From NCBI GenBank assembly GCA_040399685.1, contig JBBART010000014.1:61364-125363 (forward strand): a stretch of DNA of 64,000 nucleotides, read 5' to 3'. The translations under genes were made by a program, and so were the position numbers. This DNA is from CAIQQQ01 sp040399685 (lineage in GTDB: Bacteria; Pseudomonadota; Alphaproteobacteria; Acetobacterales; Acetobacteraceae). The stretch's first letter is position 1; every line of letters starts with the position of its first letter. The notes beneath the pieces were generated by a model that ran no database searches, was not told where the DNA came from, and saw nothing but the letters and a program-made list of their open reading frames with translations. Positions 1 to 11,264 of this stretch are shown piece after piece.

Positions 1-345
1 TCGCCGGGGAACGAGCAGATGGAGTTCTGGTCGTGCGTGGCGGCGAAGTCCGAGGGCAGCGCCAACAAGATGGGCATCTGCGATCCGGTGGTGGATGCGC
101 TGGTGGCCGAGGTTCTGGCCGCCACCAACCGCAGCTCCCTGATCGCCGCCACTCGCGCGCTGGACAGGGTGCTGCTGTCGGGCAACTACATCGTGCCGCA
201 ATGGCATCTGGCCAGCGTCTGGATTGCCTATTGGGACCGGTTCGGCCAGCCGCCGCCGTCCAAATCGGGGCCGATCGTCAACGCCTGGTGGATTGATCCC
301 GCCCGCGCCGCCATCGTCGACCCCGCCCGCCGTATGGGCCAATGA
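1..345 (+). CDS. yejA: Oligopeptide ABC transporter substrate-binding protein, C-terminal part (YejA-like)
   Basis: The reading frame is open from the first base, so the gene begins upstream; only the last 114 residues are present. In a YejABEF importer this protein would be the periplasmic solute-binding protein (family 5) that delivers peptides to the permease. The visible part has a Trp/Tyr-rich stretch (PQWHLASVWIAYWDRFG) and a C-terminal NAWWIDP motif, as at the end of SgrR/YejA-type binding proteins. Its stop codon overlaps the ATG of the next gene (ATGA), so it is translationally coupled to the permease. The assignment rests partly on the clear YejB, YejE and YejF genes that follow. 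The signal peptide lies outside the window. Confidence 0.8.
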   Translation, partial: SPGNEQMEFWSCVAAKSEGSANKMGICDPVVDALVAEVLAATNRSSLIAATRALDRVLLSGNYIVPQWHLASVWIAYWDRFGQPPPSKSGPIVNAWWIDPARAAIVDPARRMGQ

Positions 346-1421
346 CCGGATATCTGCTGCGCCGGTTGTTGTTGGTGATCCCCACGCTGTTGGGGATTAT
401 CGCCATCAACTTCGCCGTCATCCAGTTCGCCCCTGGCGGGCCGGTGGAGCAGATGATTGCCGAATTGCGCGGCAAGGGCGACACCACAAGCCGGCTGACC
501 GGTGCCGGCAGCGTTGAGGTGACAGCCTTCAGTGACGGCGCCTATCGCGGCGCACGGGGGTTGGACCCGCATGTGGTGGAGGACATCAAGAAGATGTTCG
601 GCTTCGACAAGCCGCCGTTGGAACGCTTCGAGAAAATGCTGGGCGATTACGCCTCGTTCGATTTCGGCCGCAGCTTTTTTCGCGATCAGACGGTGCTGGA
701 GCTCGTGCTTCAAAAAATGCCCGTCAGCATTTCGCTGGGACTTTGGTCCACCTTGCTGGTCTATCTCGTCTCCATCCCGTTGGGCATCTCCAAGGCCGTG
801 CGCGACGGCAGCCGGTTTGACGTGGTGACCTCGGCGGCGGTGCTGATCGGATATGCGATTCCGGGCTTCCTGTTCGCTATCCTGCTGGTGGTGCTGTTCG
901 CCGGCGGCAGCTTTATGTCGGTGTTCCCGCTGCGCGGCCTGAACAGTTCCGGCGCCGAGACCTGGGGCCTGTTCGACCGCGTCATCGACTATGCGTGGCA
1001 CATGGTGCTGCCCACGGTGGCGCTGGTGGTGGGCGGATTTGCCAGCCTGACGATGCTGACAAAGAACTGCTTTCTGGAGGAAATCCGCAAGCAATACGTC
1101 GTCACCGCCCGCGCCAAGGGCGCCAGCGAGCAGCGCATCCTCTACCGCCACATCTTCCGCAACGCGATGCTGCTGATCATCGCAGGCTTCCCGGCGGCGT
1201 TCATCGGCATCCTGTTCTCGTCGTCCCTGCTGGTCGAGATCGTCTTTTCACTGGATGGGCTGGGGCTGCTGGGCTTTGAGAGCGCCATCCGGCGGGATTA
1301 CCCGGTGATGTTCGGCACGCTCTACATCTTCACGCTTCTGGGCCTGGTGATGCAGATCGTGGGCGATGTGATGTACACGCTGGTCGATCCCCGCATCGAC
1401 TTTTCTGCCCGCCGCACATGA
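342..1421 (+). CDS. yejB: Microcin C/oligopeptide ABC transporter permease YejB
   Basis: Inner-membrane permease of 359 residues, close to the length of E. coli YejB (364). It starts MTGYLLRRLLLVIPTL with a first membrane segment, followed by the APGGPVEQ motif and a periplasmic loop ending in RGLDPHV, both typical of YejB. The EAA loop that docks to the ATPase is near residues 250-275 (YVVTARAKGASEQ, then RHIFRNAM). It ends with DPRIDF, like its E. coli counterpart. The ATG overlaps the upstream stop, and its own stop overlaps the start of yejE at ATGA. Known family members import peptides, including microcin C in enterobacteria; the physiological substrate here is not shown by the sequence. 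Confidence 0.93.
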   Translation: MTGYLLRRLLLVIPTLLGIIAINFAVIQFAPGGPVEQMIAELRGKGDTTSRLTGAGSVEVTAFSDGAYRGARGLDPHVVEDIKKMFGFDKPPLERFEKMLGDYASFDFGRSFFRDQTVLELVLQKMPVSISLGLWSTLLVYLVSIPLGISKAVRDGSRFDVVTSAAVLIGYAIPGFLFAILLVVLFAGGSFMSVFPLRGLNSSGAETWGLFDRVIDYAWHMVLPTVALVVGGFASLTMLTKNCFLEEIRKQYVVTARAKGASEQRILYRHIFRNAMLLIIAGFPAAFIGILFSSSLLVEIVFSLDGLGLLGFESAIRRDYPVMFGTLYIFTLLGLVMQIVGDVMYTLVDPRIDFSARRT

Positions 1422-2446
1422 GCCTGTCGCCCCTCACCCAGCGCAGGCTGGCCATCTTTCGGGCGCACAGGCGGGGATTCTGGTCATTCCGGATTTTCGC
1501 GGTGCTGCTTGTTGCCAGCCTGTTCGCCGAGTTTCTCGCCAACGACCGGCCCTTGCTGATCCATTACGACGGGCAGTGGTTCGTGCCGGTGCTGACTGAC
1601 TACAGCGAGGACGATTTTGGGCCGGACCTGCTCCCCACGTCCGCCGACTACACCGACCCCGTTCTGGCCAACTATATCGCCAAGAAGGGCTGGATGCTGT
1701 GGCCGCCGATCCCGTTCGGCAATGCCACGGTGATCAAGAACCTCGATTCCCCGGCCCCGGCGCCGCCATCCTGGCGCAATCTGCTTGGCACCGACGACCA
1801 GGCGCGCGACGTGCTGGCGCGGGTGATCTATGGATTTCGCCTGTCGGTGCTGTTCGGCTTCACGCTAACCATCATCTCCTCGGCCATCGGCATCGCCGCC
1901 GGGGCCTTGCAGGGCTTCTATGGCGGCGTGACCGACCTGCTGTTCCAGCGGTTCATCGAGATATGGTCCGGCATGCCGCAGCTTTATCTGCTCATCATCC
2001 TGTCCAGCATCATCACGCCCAGCTTCTGGATTCTGCTGGTGTTCCTGCTGCTGTTCAGCTGGATGGCGTTGACGGGGGTGGTGCGGGCGGAATTCCTGCG
2101 CGGCCGCAACCTGGAATATGTCCGCGCGGCACGGGCGCTGGGCGTGTCCAACCTGGCGGTGATGTGGCGCCACATCCTGCCCAACGCGATGGTGGCCACG
2201 CTGACCTTCCTGCCGTTCACCCTGTCGGGTTCGGTGACGATCCTCGCCAGCCTGGACTTTCTGGGCTTCGGCCTGCCGCCCGGCTCGCCGTCGCTGGGCG
2301 AGTTGGTGGCGCAGGGCAAGAACAACCTCCAGGCGCCCTGGCTGGCGATCACCGCCTTCGTGGTGCTGGGCGGCACGCTGACCTTGCTGATCTTCATCGG
2401 CGAAGCGGTGCGCGATGCGTTCGACCCGCGCAGGGTGGTCAAATGA
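1418..2446 (+). CDS. yejE: Microcin C/oligopeptide ABC transporter permease YejE
   Basis: Second permease of the importer, 342 residues. The N-terminus carries the family sequence RRGFWSFRIF followed by a membrane segment and ANDRPLLIHYDG, then a large soluble insert before the LLGTDDQARDVLARVIYG motif typical of DppC/YejE permeases. The EAA loop lies around residues 233-258 (EYVRAARALGVSN, RHILPNAM). The end is FIGEAVRDAFDPR, as in E. coli YejE. It is coupled to yejB by a 4-base overlap and to yejF by another ATGA overlap, so the subunits should be made together. The large insert before the core permease domain distinguishes it from ordinary DppC. Confidence 0.93.
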   Translation: MSLSPLTQRRLAIFRAHRRGFWSFRIFAVLLVASLFAEFLANDRPLLIHYDGQWFVPVLTDYSEDDFGPDLLPTSADYTDPVLANYIAKKGWMLWPPIPFGNATVIKNLDSPAPAPPSWRNLLGTDDQARDVLARVIYGFRLSVLFGFTLTIISSAIGIAAGALQGFYGGVTDLLFQRFIEIWSGMPQLYLLIILSSIITPSFWILLVFLLLFSWMALTGVVRAEFLRGRNLEYVRAARALGVSNLAVMWRHILPNAMVATLTFLPFTLSGSVTILASLDFLGFGLPPGSPSLGELVAQGKNNLQAPWLAITAFVVLGGTLTLLIFIGEAVRDAFDPRRVVK

Positions 2447-4047
2447 ACCTCGTTTCGGTCGACAATCTCAACATCTCGTTTGGCGACCGCCGCGTGGTGC
2501 GCGACGTGTCGTTCAAGCTCGACCGCGGCGAGACACTTGCGCTGGTGGGCGAAAGTGGCTCGGGCAAATCGTTGACAGCACTGTCGCTGTTGCAATTGCT
2601 GCCGCAAGGCGCTCTCAGCACCGGCACGGTCACGCTGGACGGCCAGCAGGTGATCGGGGCCTCCAACAAAACCCTGCGCCGTCTGCGTGGCGGTGTGGCA
2701 GGCATGGTGTTCCAGGAGCCGATGAGCAGCCTCAACCCGCTCGGCCGCATCGGCGCGCAGGTGGCGGAGGCGGTGATGCTGCATTCGCCGGTGCCGAAGG
2801 CCGAGTTGAAGAACCGCGTCGCCAGCCTGCTGACCCAATGTGGCTTCGCCGACGCGCAAAGCCGGCTGGATGCCTTTCCGCACCAGTTGTCCGGCGGCCA
2901 GCGGCAGCGGGTGATGATCGCCATGGCGCTGGCGAACGACCCGGAACTGCTGATCGCCGATGAGCCGACCACGGCGCTGGACGTGACCATCCAGGCGCAG
3001 ATCCTGAAATTGCTGGCCGAACAGAAGGTGGCGCGCGGCCTGGCGCTGCTGCTGATCAGCCACGACCTTGCCATCGTGCGCCGCTATGCCGACCGGGTGT
3101 GCGTGATGAAGGAAGGTGTCATCGTGGAACAGGGCCGCGTGTGCGATGTGTTCGCCGCCCCGCAGCACCCCTATACCCGCATGCTGCTTGCCGCTGAACC
3201 CGGCGGCCGGCCGCTGCCCTTGTCGGCCGCGCCCGAGGTTCTGGTGGACGCGCAGGACATGCGCGTTCACTTCGCCATCCGCCGCGGCGCGCTGCGCCGG
3301 GTGGTGGGGCATGTGAAGGCGGTGGACGGCGTCAGCCTCAAGGTTCACGCCGGCGAGACGGTGGGGTTGGTGGGCGAGAGCGGGTCTGGCAAATCCACGA
3401 TGGGCGCGGCGTTGCTGGGGCTGGAAGCGCGGGAAGGCAAGATCGTGTTCCGGGGGCAGAATCTGGACACGCTCAACACCGCCAGCCGGCGGAGCCTGCG
3501 CGCCCAGGCGCAGATTGTGTTCCAGGACCCGTTCGGCAGCCTGTCCCCGCGCATGACGGTGGGCGATATCGTTGCCGAGGGCCTTCTGGTGCACGCACGG
3601 GACCTGACCAGGCAGGAGCGCAACATCCGCGTGGGGGCGGCGCTGGAGGAGGTGGGGCTGCCTGAAGGCTCCGCCGTCCGTTACCCGCATGAATTCAGCG
3701 GCGGCCAGCGCCAACGCATCGCCATCGCCCGCGCCATGGTGCTGCAACCCCGCTTCGTGGTGCTGGACGAGCCGACCAGCGCGCTGGACATGTCCGTGCA
3801 GGCGCAGATCGTCACCCTGCTGCGTCGGCTGCAACGTGACCATGACCTTGGCTATCTGTTTATCAGCCACGATCTCAGGGTTGTTCGCGCCCTGGCCCAT
3901 CGGGTGATGGTGATGCGCAGCGGTCGTGTGGTGGAGGAAGGCCTGGCCGAAGACCTGTTCTCCAACCCGCAGCAAGACTACACGAAGGCGCTGATGGCCG
4001 CCGCCTTCGCGCTGGAGCCGGATGCCACCGGTGTTGTGGCCGGATAA
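2443..4047 (+). CDS. yejF: ABC transporter ATP-binding protein YejF (two nucleotide-binding domains)
   Basis: A 534-residue protein with two complete ATPase domains that energises the YejB/YejE permease. Domain 1 has Walker A GESGSGKS near residue 35, the signature LSGGQRQR near 148 and Walker B LLIADEPTTALD near 168. Domain 2 has Walker A near 310, FSGGQRQR near 418 and FVVLDEPTSALD near 437. Each domain is followed by the oligopeptide-family C-terminal segment (QHPYTRMLLAAEP; QQDYTKALMAAAF). The start is the ATG overlapping the yejE stop; the frame stays open far upstream, but the protein sequence becomes family-like only from MNLVSVDNL. Fused ATPases of this type are characteristic of YejF/GsiA, whereas Dpp/Opp systems use two genes. 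Confidence 0.93.
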   Translation: MNLVSVDNLNISFGDRRVVRDVSFKLDRGETLALVGESGSGKSLTALSLLQLLPQGALSTGTVTLDGQQVIGASNKTLRRLRGGVAGMVFQEPMSSLNPLGRIGAQVAEAVMLHSPVPKAELKNRVASLLTQCGFADAQSRLDAFPHQLSGGQRQRVMIAMALANDPELLIADEPTTALDVTIQAQILKLLAEQKVARGLALLLISHDLAIVRRYADRVCVMKEGVIVEQGRVCDVFAAPQHPYTRMLLAAEPGGRPLPLSAAPEVLVDAQDMRVHFAIRRGALRRVVGHVKAVDGVSLKVHAGETVGLVGESGSGKSTMGAALLGLEAREGKIVFRGQNLDTLNTASRRSLRAQAQIVFQDPFGSLSPRMTVGDIVAEGLLVHARDLTRQERNIRVGAALEEVGLPEGSAVRYPHEFSGGQRQRIAIARAMVLQPRFVVLDEPTSALDMSVQAQIVTLLRRLQRDHDLGYLFISHDLRVVRALAHRVMVMRSGRVVEEGLAEDLFSNPQQDYTKALMAAAFALEPDATGVVAG

Positions 4048-4134
4048 GGCTCGTGTTGGCCGAACCGGGGGTGCTTGCCACACCGCAGCGCCGTCCTCAT
4101 GTGCCTCACACTGACCCATGGAGGACCACCGTTG

Positions 4135-4860
4135 ATGACCCAGATCTCGCGCCGCCTTTTGTTCGCCGGCACCGCCGCCATGACCGTCGCCGCCACGTGG
4201 CGCAGCGGCATGGCCCAGGGGACGGCACCTGCAGGCCCGTTCACCCTGCCGCCGCTACCCTACGCGTTTGACGCCAACGAGCCGCATATCGACGCCACCA
4301 CGATGATGATCCATCACGACCGCCATCACGCGGCCTATGTGGCCAACATGAACGCGGCCGCAAAAGACTATCCGCAGATCGCCGACCAGTCCTTGCCGGC
4401 ATTGCTGTCGCGCATTGGAGAATTGCCTGAGGCCATCCGCACCACGGTGCGCAATTCCGGTGGTGGCCACGTGAACCACGCCATGTTCTGGACCATTATG
4501 GGCGGCAAGGGCGGCGCCCCCAGCGGCGAGCTGGCTGCTGCCATCACCCAGGAGTTCGGCGGCCTGCCGCAGCTTCAAACGGCCTTTAACCGTGCCGGTG
4601 CTGGCCAGTTCGGCTCCGGCTGGGTGTTCGTGACGGTGAACAAGGACGGCAAGCTGGCCCTGATGGCCCGCCCGAACCAGGACAGCCCGCTGATGGACGG
4701 CAACCGCGTGCTGATGGGCAACGACGTGTGGGAGCACGCCTATTACCTGAAATACCAAAATCGCCGCCCGGATTACCTGGCGGCGTGGTGGAACGTTCTG
4801 GACTGGTCTGCCATCGAAGCGCGTTACGCCGCGGCCAAGGCGGGAACGCTGGGTATCTGA
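4135..4860 (+). CDS. sodB: Superoxide dismutase [Mn/Fe] with Tat signal peptide
   Basis: Converts superoxide to oxygen and hydrogen peroxide. The start chosen is ATG 4135, preceded at 10 bases by GGAGG (4120-4124). It gives 241 residues beginning MTQISRRLLFAG, a twin-arginine signal ending near MAQG, so export to the periplasm is predicted. The catalytic core follows: MMIHHDRHH near residue 57, GGGHVNHAMFW near 109 and DVWEHAYY near 197 supply the three His and one Asp metal ligands. GGHxNH and the later NQDSPLM resemble Mn-type or cambialistic enzymes more than strict Fe enzymes. It lies 87 bases after yejF on the same strand with no clear terminator between, so read-through is possible. The metal and the symbol are inferred. 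Confidence 0.9.
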   Translation: MTQISRRLLFAGTAAMTVAATWRSGMAQGTAPAGPFTLPPLPYAFDANEPHIDATTMMIHHDRHHAAYVANMNAAAKDYPQIADQSLPALLSRIGELPEAIRTTVRNSGGGHVNHAMFWTIMGGKGGAPSGELAAAITQEFGGLPQLQTAFNRAGAGQFGSGWVFVTVNKDGKLALMARPNQDSPLMDGNRVLMGNDVWEHAYYLKYQNRRPDYLAAWWNVLDWSAIEARYAAAKAGTLGI

Positions 4861-4919
4861 TCCCGCTCTCGAGAGGGTTCAGAATGTCGCCAGGCAGAAA
4901 ATAGGAAGGGAAGCGGCGA

Positions 4920-5041
4920 GGTTCTTTTTTGAAAAAAGAACCGAAAAACGTCATAAATTTAAGTGCGTGGCGCGGCATCTGCCGCACCACGCACCGAAAT
5001 GAACAGAAGTCTTTTTGCTTCTTTTTCTTCAGAAAAAGAAG
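4920..5041. repeat. Bipartite hairpin intergenic element, copy 1 (inverted orientation)
   Basis: A 122-base element between the convergent genes sod and acnA. One end is an A/T hairpin with arms GTTCTTTTTT (4921-4930) and AAAAAAGAAC (4932-4941). The other end is CTTCTTTTTCT (5018-5028) paired with AGAAAAAGAAG (5031-5041), flanked by CTTTTTG. The centre (4963-4994) forms a hairpin whose outer arms are GTGCGTGG and CCACGCAC and whose apex is GGCATCTGCC. The same end hairpins occur at 12879-12999 and 16496-16617. A bidirectional transcription terminator is a plausible role; no function is proven. Confidence 0.85.
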
Positions 5042-5066
5042 ATCCTCCTCTCCGGCTTCGCGTCTC

Positions 5067-7760
<2,694 letters not shown>

Positions 7761-7782
7761 GAGATATCTGCCTCGATAAATG

Positions 7783-7799
7783 GCCTGCGTGACGCAGGC
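7783..7799. promoter_or_regulatory. Perfect palindrome in the acnA leader / acnA-ccmA divergent region
   Basis: GCCTGCGT and ACGCAGGC flank a single G, an 8+1+8 perfect inverted repeat about 23 bases upstream of the acnA ATG on the minus strand. It could be a dimeric regulator site or, in RNA, a leader hairpin close to the ribosome binding region. No regulator is identified. The rest of the 167-base divergent region shows no convincing -35/-10 pair. Confidence 0.4.
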
Positions 7800-7927
7800 G
7801 ATCCGAGGCCGATTGTTTTTCGGCGGGTTTCGACCGCGAGGCGGGCCGGGTGAGTAACGGCGTGTGCTTTAAACACAGGCACGTGCCGCTCGTCCACACG
7901 GCGCGCGGCGATTTAGGAGGGGATGGC

Positions 7928-8500
7928 GTGCTTCTGGTCGAGAATATTGCTGCCATTCGCGGCGAACGGCTGGTGTTTGGGCCGATCTCGTTCTGCGTGG
8001 ACAGCGGGGGTGCCTTGCTTCTTACGGGACCTAACGGTTCCGGCAAGAGCACCCTGCTCCGAATTCTGGCCGGTCTGGGCCGGATCGAGTCCGGCCGCGT
8101 AACATGGAATGGCGAGGACGCGGCAGCCGACCGCACCGCGCATGGCGCCCGGGTGGCGTATATCGGCCACCAGGACGCCATCAAGCCGGGGCTGACCGCG
8201 GCTGAAAATCTCGGCGCCGGCGCTGCGGAAGGTTTGGCGGCGGTGGGGCTGGGGCATCTGGCGGACCAGCCGGCGCGCTTTTTCAGTGCCGGGCAGAAGC
8301 GCCGGCTCGCGCTGGCGCGGCTGGTGGTGCGCGATGCGCCGATCTGGCTGCTGGACGAGCCGACCTTGGGGCTGGACACCGCCTCGGTGGCGCGGTTCGG
8401 CGACATGCTGGCGCATCACCGGGCGCGTGGCGGCGTGGTGCTGGCGGCCACGCATCTACCGTTGCCGATGGACGATGTGGCGGAGTTGAGCCTCGTATGA
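7928..8500 (+). CDS. ccmA: Heme exporter ATP-binding protein CcmA
   Basis: ATPase of the CcmABCD system, which supplies heme to the periplasmic chaperone CcmE during c-type cytochrome maturation. The start is GTG 7928, set by a perfect AGGAGG (7915-7920) seven bases before it; this gives 190 residues beginning with LLVENIAAIRGERLVF. A longer reading from 7850 lacks a ribosome site. Walker A GPNGSGKST is near residue 35, the signature FSAGQKRRLALARL near 118 and Walker B IWLLDEPTLGLD near 138. Its stop overlaps the start of ccmB (ATGA). ccmC and ccmD are not in the window, because the next gene is on the opposite strand. Confidence 0.93.
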   Translation: MLLVENIAAIRGERLVFGPISFCVDSGGALLLTGPNGSGKSTLLRILAGLGRIESGRVTWNGEDAAADRTAHGARVAYIGHQDAIKPGLTAAENLGAGAAEGLAAVGLGHLADQPARFFSAGQKRRLALARLVVRDAPIWLLDEPTLGLDTASVARFGDMLAHHRARGGVVLAATHLPLPMDDVAELSLV

Positions 8501-9162
8501 CCGGTTTTTGCGCGATGGTGGCGAAGGATCTGCGGCTGTCGCTGCGCCATGGGTCGGACAGCCTGGCGGCGCTGCTGTTCTTTGTGATCACCACGGCCTT
8601 GTTTCCACTCGCCATCGGCCCTTCCCCCGAGACGCTGGGGCGGTTGGCGCCGGGCATCATCTGGGTGTGCGCGCTGCTGGCCGCCCTGTTGCCGCTGGAC
8701 CGGCTGTTCGGCGCTGATTTCGACGATGGCACGCTGGACCAGTTGCTGCTGTCCGGCCAGCCGGCGGCGGTGGTGGCGCTATCCAAGGCGGTGTCGCATT
8801 GGCTGGTGACGGGCCTGCCGCTGATCGTGGCGGCGGCCCCGGTGGCGCTGATGCTGAATTTGGATGCCGAATTGATCCCGATTCTGATCGCGGGGCTGGT
8901 GCCCGGCACGGCGCTGTTGTCGCTGTTCGGTGCCACCGGGGCAGCGCTTGTTCTCGGCGCACGGCGCGGGGGCGTTCTGCTGCCGCTGCTGGTGCTGCCG
9001 CTGGCCGCCCCGGTGCTGATCTTCGGCGTGGCGGCGGCCGATGCGGCGGCATCGGAGCAATCCTATGCCACCCCTTTGCTGCTGCTCGCGGCCCTGTTGG
9101 CGGCGGCCCTGCCGCTTTGCCCGTTGGCTGCCGGTGCGGCGTTGCGGGGGGCGGTGGAGTGA
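8497..9162 (+). CDS. ccmB: Heme exporter membrane protein CcmB
   Basis: Membrane partner of CcmA, 221 residues with about six hydrophobic segments. The N-terminus MTGFCAMVAKDLRLSLRHG and the following FFVITTALFPLAIGPSPETL match the CcmB family, as do the LDRLFGADFDDGTLDQLLLS loop and the LVTGLPLIVAAAPVALML segment. It is translationally coupled to ccmA by a 4-base overlap. The CcmAB complex with CcmC/CcmD releases CcmE-bound heme for cytochrome c assembly. It ends 4 bases before the end of the convergent gene at 9166, leaving no room for a separate terminator. Confidence 0.93.
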   Translation: MTGFCAMVAKDLRLSLRHGSDSLAALLFFVITTALFPLAIGPSPETLGRLAPGIIWVCALLAALLPLDRLFGADFDDGTLDQLLLSGQPAAVVALSKAVSHWLVTGLPLIVAAAPVALMLNLDAELIPILIAGLVPGTALLSLFGATGAALVLGARRGGVLLPLLVLPLAAPVLIFGVAAADAAASEQSYATPLLLLAALLAAALPLCPLAAGAALRGAVE

Positions 9163-9165
9163 AGG

Positions 9166-9828
9166 TTAGCGACCAAACAGTCGTGTAAAGAATCCACCTG
9201 CCGGCTTGGGCTGCCCCTCCGCCACCCGCGCCGTCGTGCGCAGGGCGCTGCTCATCAGATGCCGCCCGGTGTCGCCCTCGGCGATTCGGGCGCGCTGGAA
9301 GGCCAGGATGGACTCCGAGCGTTCGTCCATCGCATCGCCCGCGATCACGCCGCAGCATTCCTCGGCGGCGGCGAGCAATCCGGCGCGGCGCATCAAGTCG
9401 ATCAGGCGCAGGGCTGATTCCACGCCGTCCGGCTCGCCCCAGTTCAGCGCCGCCTCGCGTCGGTAATGCGCCGCCGCGTCGTCATCCTCGGCATCGTCGG
9501 CGGCCCAAGCAGCTTGCAGATAGGCGCCGGCGCGGTCGCCATCGCTGCAGATCATGGCATAGCGCAGGAACGGCGTGGCCGTTTCCGGCCGTGCGTGCAG
9601 GTCCATATAGGCCTCGGTTTCGACGATTTCCACGGAATCGGGCGGCAAATGCGCCAGATCAGGCCCCACTGCACCACAGCCCTCGCAGGTCTGCATCCAC
9701 TGCCCGAGGGTGGAGCGCGTCGGCTCTCCCGGCCGCAGATCGAGGTCTGGGGAAATCTGCGGCGCTGGCGGGCGAAAGCGCGGCGGGCAGGGGGTGCCGC
9801 ACAGGGCACAGTGGCTTGAATGGCTCAT
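9166..9828 (-). CDS. Hypothetical zinc-ribbon protein downstream of the scfR-like regulator
   Basis: A 220-residue protein I cannot assign to a named family. The N-terminus has CALCGTPC and, about 40 residues later, CEGCG, which together form a plausible zinc ribbon. The middle and C-terminal parts are alanine-rich and helical (YLQAAWAADDAED, ALRLIDLMRRAGLLAAAEECC), resembling TPR-like packing, and the tail ends GGFFTRLFGR. It starts 12 bases after the stop of the RamB/ScfR-type regulator on the same strand, so the two are probably co-transcribed. Proteins with CxxC plus helical repeats often handle stress or metal signals, but nothing here establishes a role. Confidence 0.75.
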   Translation of the reverse strand: MSHSSHCALCGTPCPPRFRPPAPQISPDLDLRPGEPTRSTLGQWMQTCEGCGAVGPDLAHLPPDSVEIVETEAYMDLHARPETATPFLRYAMICSDGDRAGAYLQAAWAADDAEDDDAAAHYRREAALNWGEPDGVESALRLIDLMRRAGLLAAAEECCGVIAGDAMDERSESILAFQRARIAEGDTGRHLMSSALRTTARVAEGQPKPAGGFFTRLFGR

Positions 9829-9840
9829 ACCCTATCACTA

Positions 9841-11235
9841 TCACCGCCTGAGCTCGAACTGGTAGGGGCTGGCGCTGGTGGTCAGCGGGTCCAGCGCCAG
9901 GCGATGCTCCAATGGTGGGAAGGCGCGGCTGCGGCAGTCCGGCCGATCGCACAGCCGGCAGGACAGGCCGATGCCCACAGCCGCCGCCTCCAGGTCCAGT
10001 CCGTCGCCATAAACCAGGTCTGGCGCGTGGCTGATGTCGCAGCCCATGGCCAGCACATGCATCGGCGCAGGTTCCCCCCATTTCGCCGCGGGCTGTTCCA
10101 CGGCGCGGGCGAAGCAGAGGAACGTGGCGCCGTCCGGCAGGCGGGCCACCTGCACGCGGATGACGCCGGGCGTGGCGAACGCGCTGTGCACCACCCAGCG
10201 CGGGCAGGTGCCGCCGAACCGTGCGAACGGGAAGCCGGCGGCGGAAAATCGTTTGGAGACGTTGCCGGCAGGGTCCACCCGCAGGAAAAAGAACGGAATG
10301 CCGCGCGCGCCGGAGCGTTGCAGCGAGCACAGCCGGTTGCACGCCTGCTCGAAGCTCACCCCGAACCGCGCCGACAGCGCATCCAGATCGTGTCGCAGCG
10401 TCAGGGCGGCCTGTAGAAAGGCGGCGTAGGGCATGAGCACGGCGCCCGCCACGTAGTTGAGGAACGCCACGCGAAGCAGCGCCTCCGCCTCCGGCGAACT
10501 GGGGGCGGCCATGGCCACCATCTCGTCCACCGTGTCGCGGGCTTCCAGCAGGGCCAACTGGAAGGCCAGGTGAAATCCCCGGCTCTCGCGCGGCAGCATT
10601 TCGGACACCATCAGCCGGCGTGTCTCTGGCTCGTAGCGTCGCAGCGTGCCGGGCAGCGGACCGACCACGATGGAAATGCCGTGGCGCTGGCGCAGCCGTT
10701 CGGCGATGGCGTGATTTGTCTCGGAGGGTGCTACCGCCAATTCCGCCGTCAACGCTTCGGCTGCGGCCTCTAGCGCTGGGAAATGATTGGCGTGGTCGTT
10801 GAAGAAATCCCGCACCTCCTCCGTCGGCAGCAGGATACGACGGCCGGAGGCCAGGGCGATGCCGCCGGAATCGTCGCGGGCCACCCGAAACGCCCTATAC
10901 AGCGCCAGCACCGCGCGCGCCGCCGCCGGGGCGGTGCCCGCCAATTGGGCAATCTCGCTGTCCACCACGGTTTCTGCGGCGAGCAACGGGTCTGAGAACA
11001 CCTCGCGCAACTGGTTTTCCACCTGCCGTTCGGCCGAGCCGGACAGGGCGGCCAGATCGACGGCCAGTGTCTCACTGACCTTGATCAGCAAGTTCGCCGT
11101 CACCCCGCGCTGGTCGTGTTCAATCAGGTTCAAGTAACTGGCGGATATGCCCAGGCGCACGGCCAAAGCCTGCTGCGTCAAACCGCGCTCGGTGCGAATG
11201 CGCCGAATGGTGCGGCCAATCAACGGGCGAGACAT
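9841..11235 (-). CDS. XRE-family regulator of C2/short-chain acyl metabolism (RamB/ScfR/PrpR type)
   Basis: A 464-residue DNA-binding protein. Residues about 8-62 form an XRE helix-turn-helix (RRIRTERGLTQQALAVRLGISASYL). The middle is an IrrE/ImmA-like domain in which the zinc motif is degenerate (HLAFQLALL in place of HExxH). The C-terminal DUF2083 region has a cysteine cluster CRLCDRPDCRSRAFPP. This arrangement is that of RamB and ScfR/PrpR, which control isocitrate lyase or the methylcitrate cycle in response to acyl-CoA. It is divergent from aceA, with 137 bases between the start codons, which supports a role in controlling aceA. Activator or repressor action cannot be told from the sequence. 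Confidence 0.85.
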   Translation of the reverse strand: MSRPLIGRTIRRIRTERGLTQQALAVRLGISASYLNLIEHDQRGVTANLLIKVSETLAVDLAALSGSAERQVENQLREVFSDPLLAAETVVDSEIAQLAGTAPAAARAVLALYRAFRVARDDSGGIALASGRRILLPTEEVRDFFNDHANHFPALEAAAEALTAELAVAPSETNHAIAERLRQRHGISIVVGPLPGTLRRYEPETRRLMVSEMLPRESRGFHLAFQLALLEARDTVDEMVAMAAPSSPEAEALLRVAFLNYVAGAVLMPYAAFLQAALTLRHDLDALSARFGVSFEQACNRLCSLQRSGARGIPFFFLRVDPAGNVSKRFSAAGFPFARFGGTCPRWVVHSAFATPGVIRVQVARLPDGATFLCFARAVEQPAAKWGEPAPMHVLAMGCDISHAPDLVYGDGLDLEAAAVGIGLSCRLCDRPDCRSRAFPPLEHRLALDPLTTSASPYQFELRR

Positions 11236-11264
11236 TTGAAAATCCTTTACAGATTTACGCGGTC

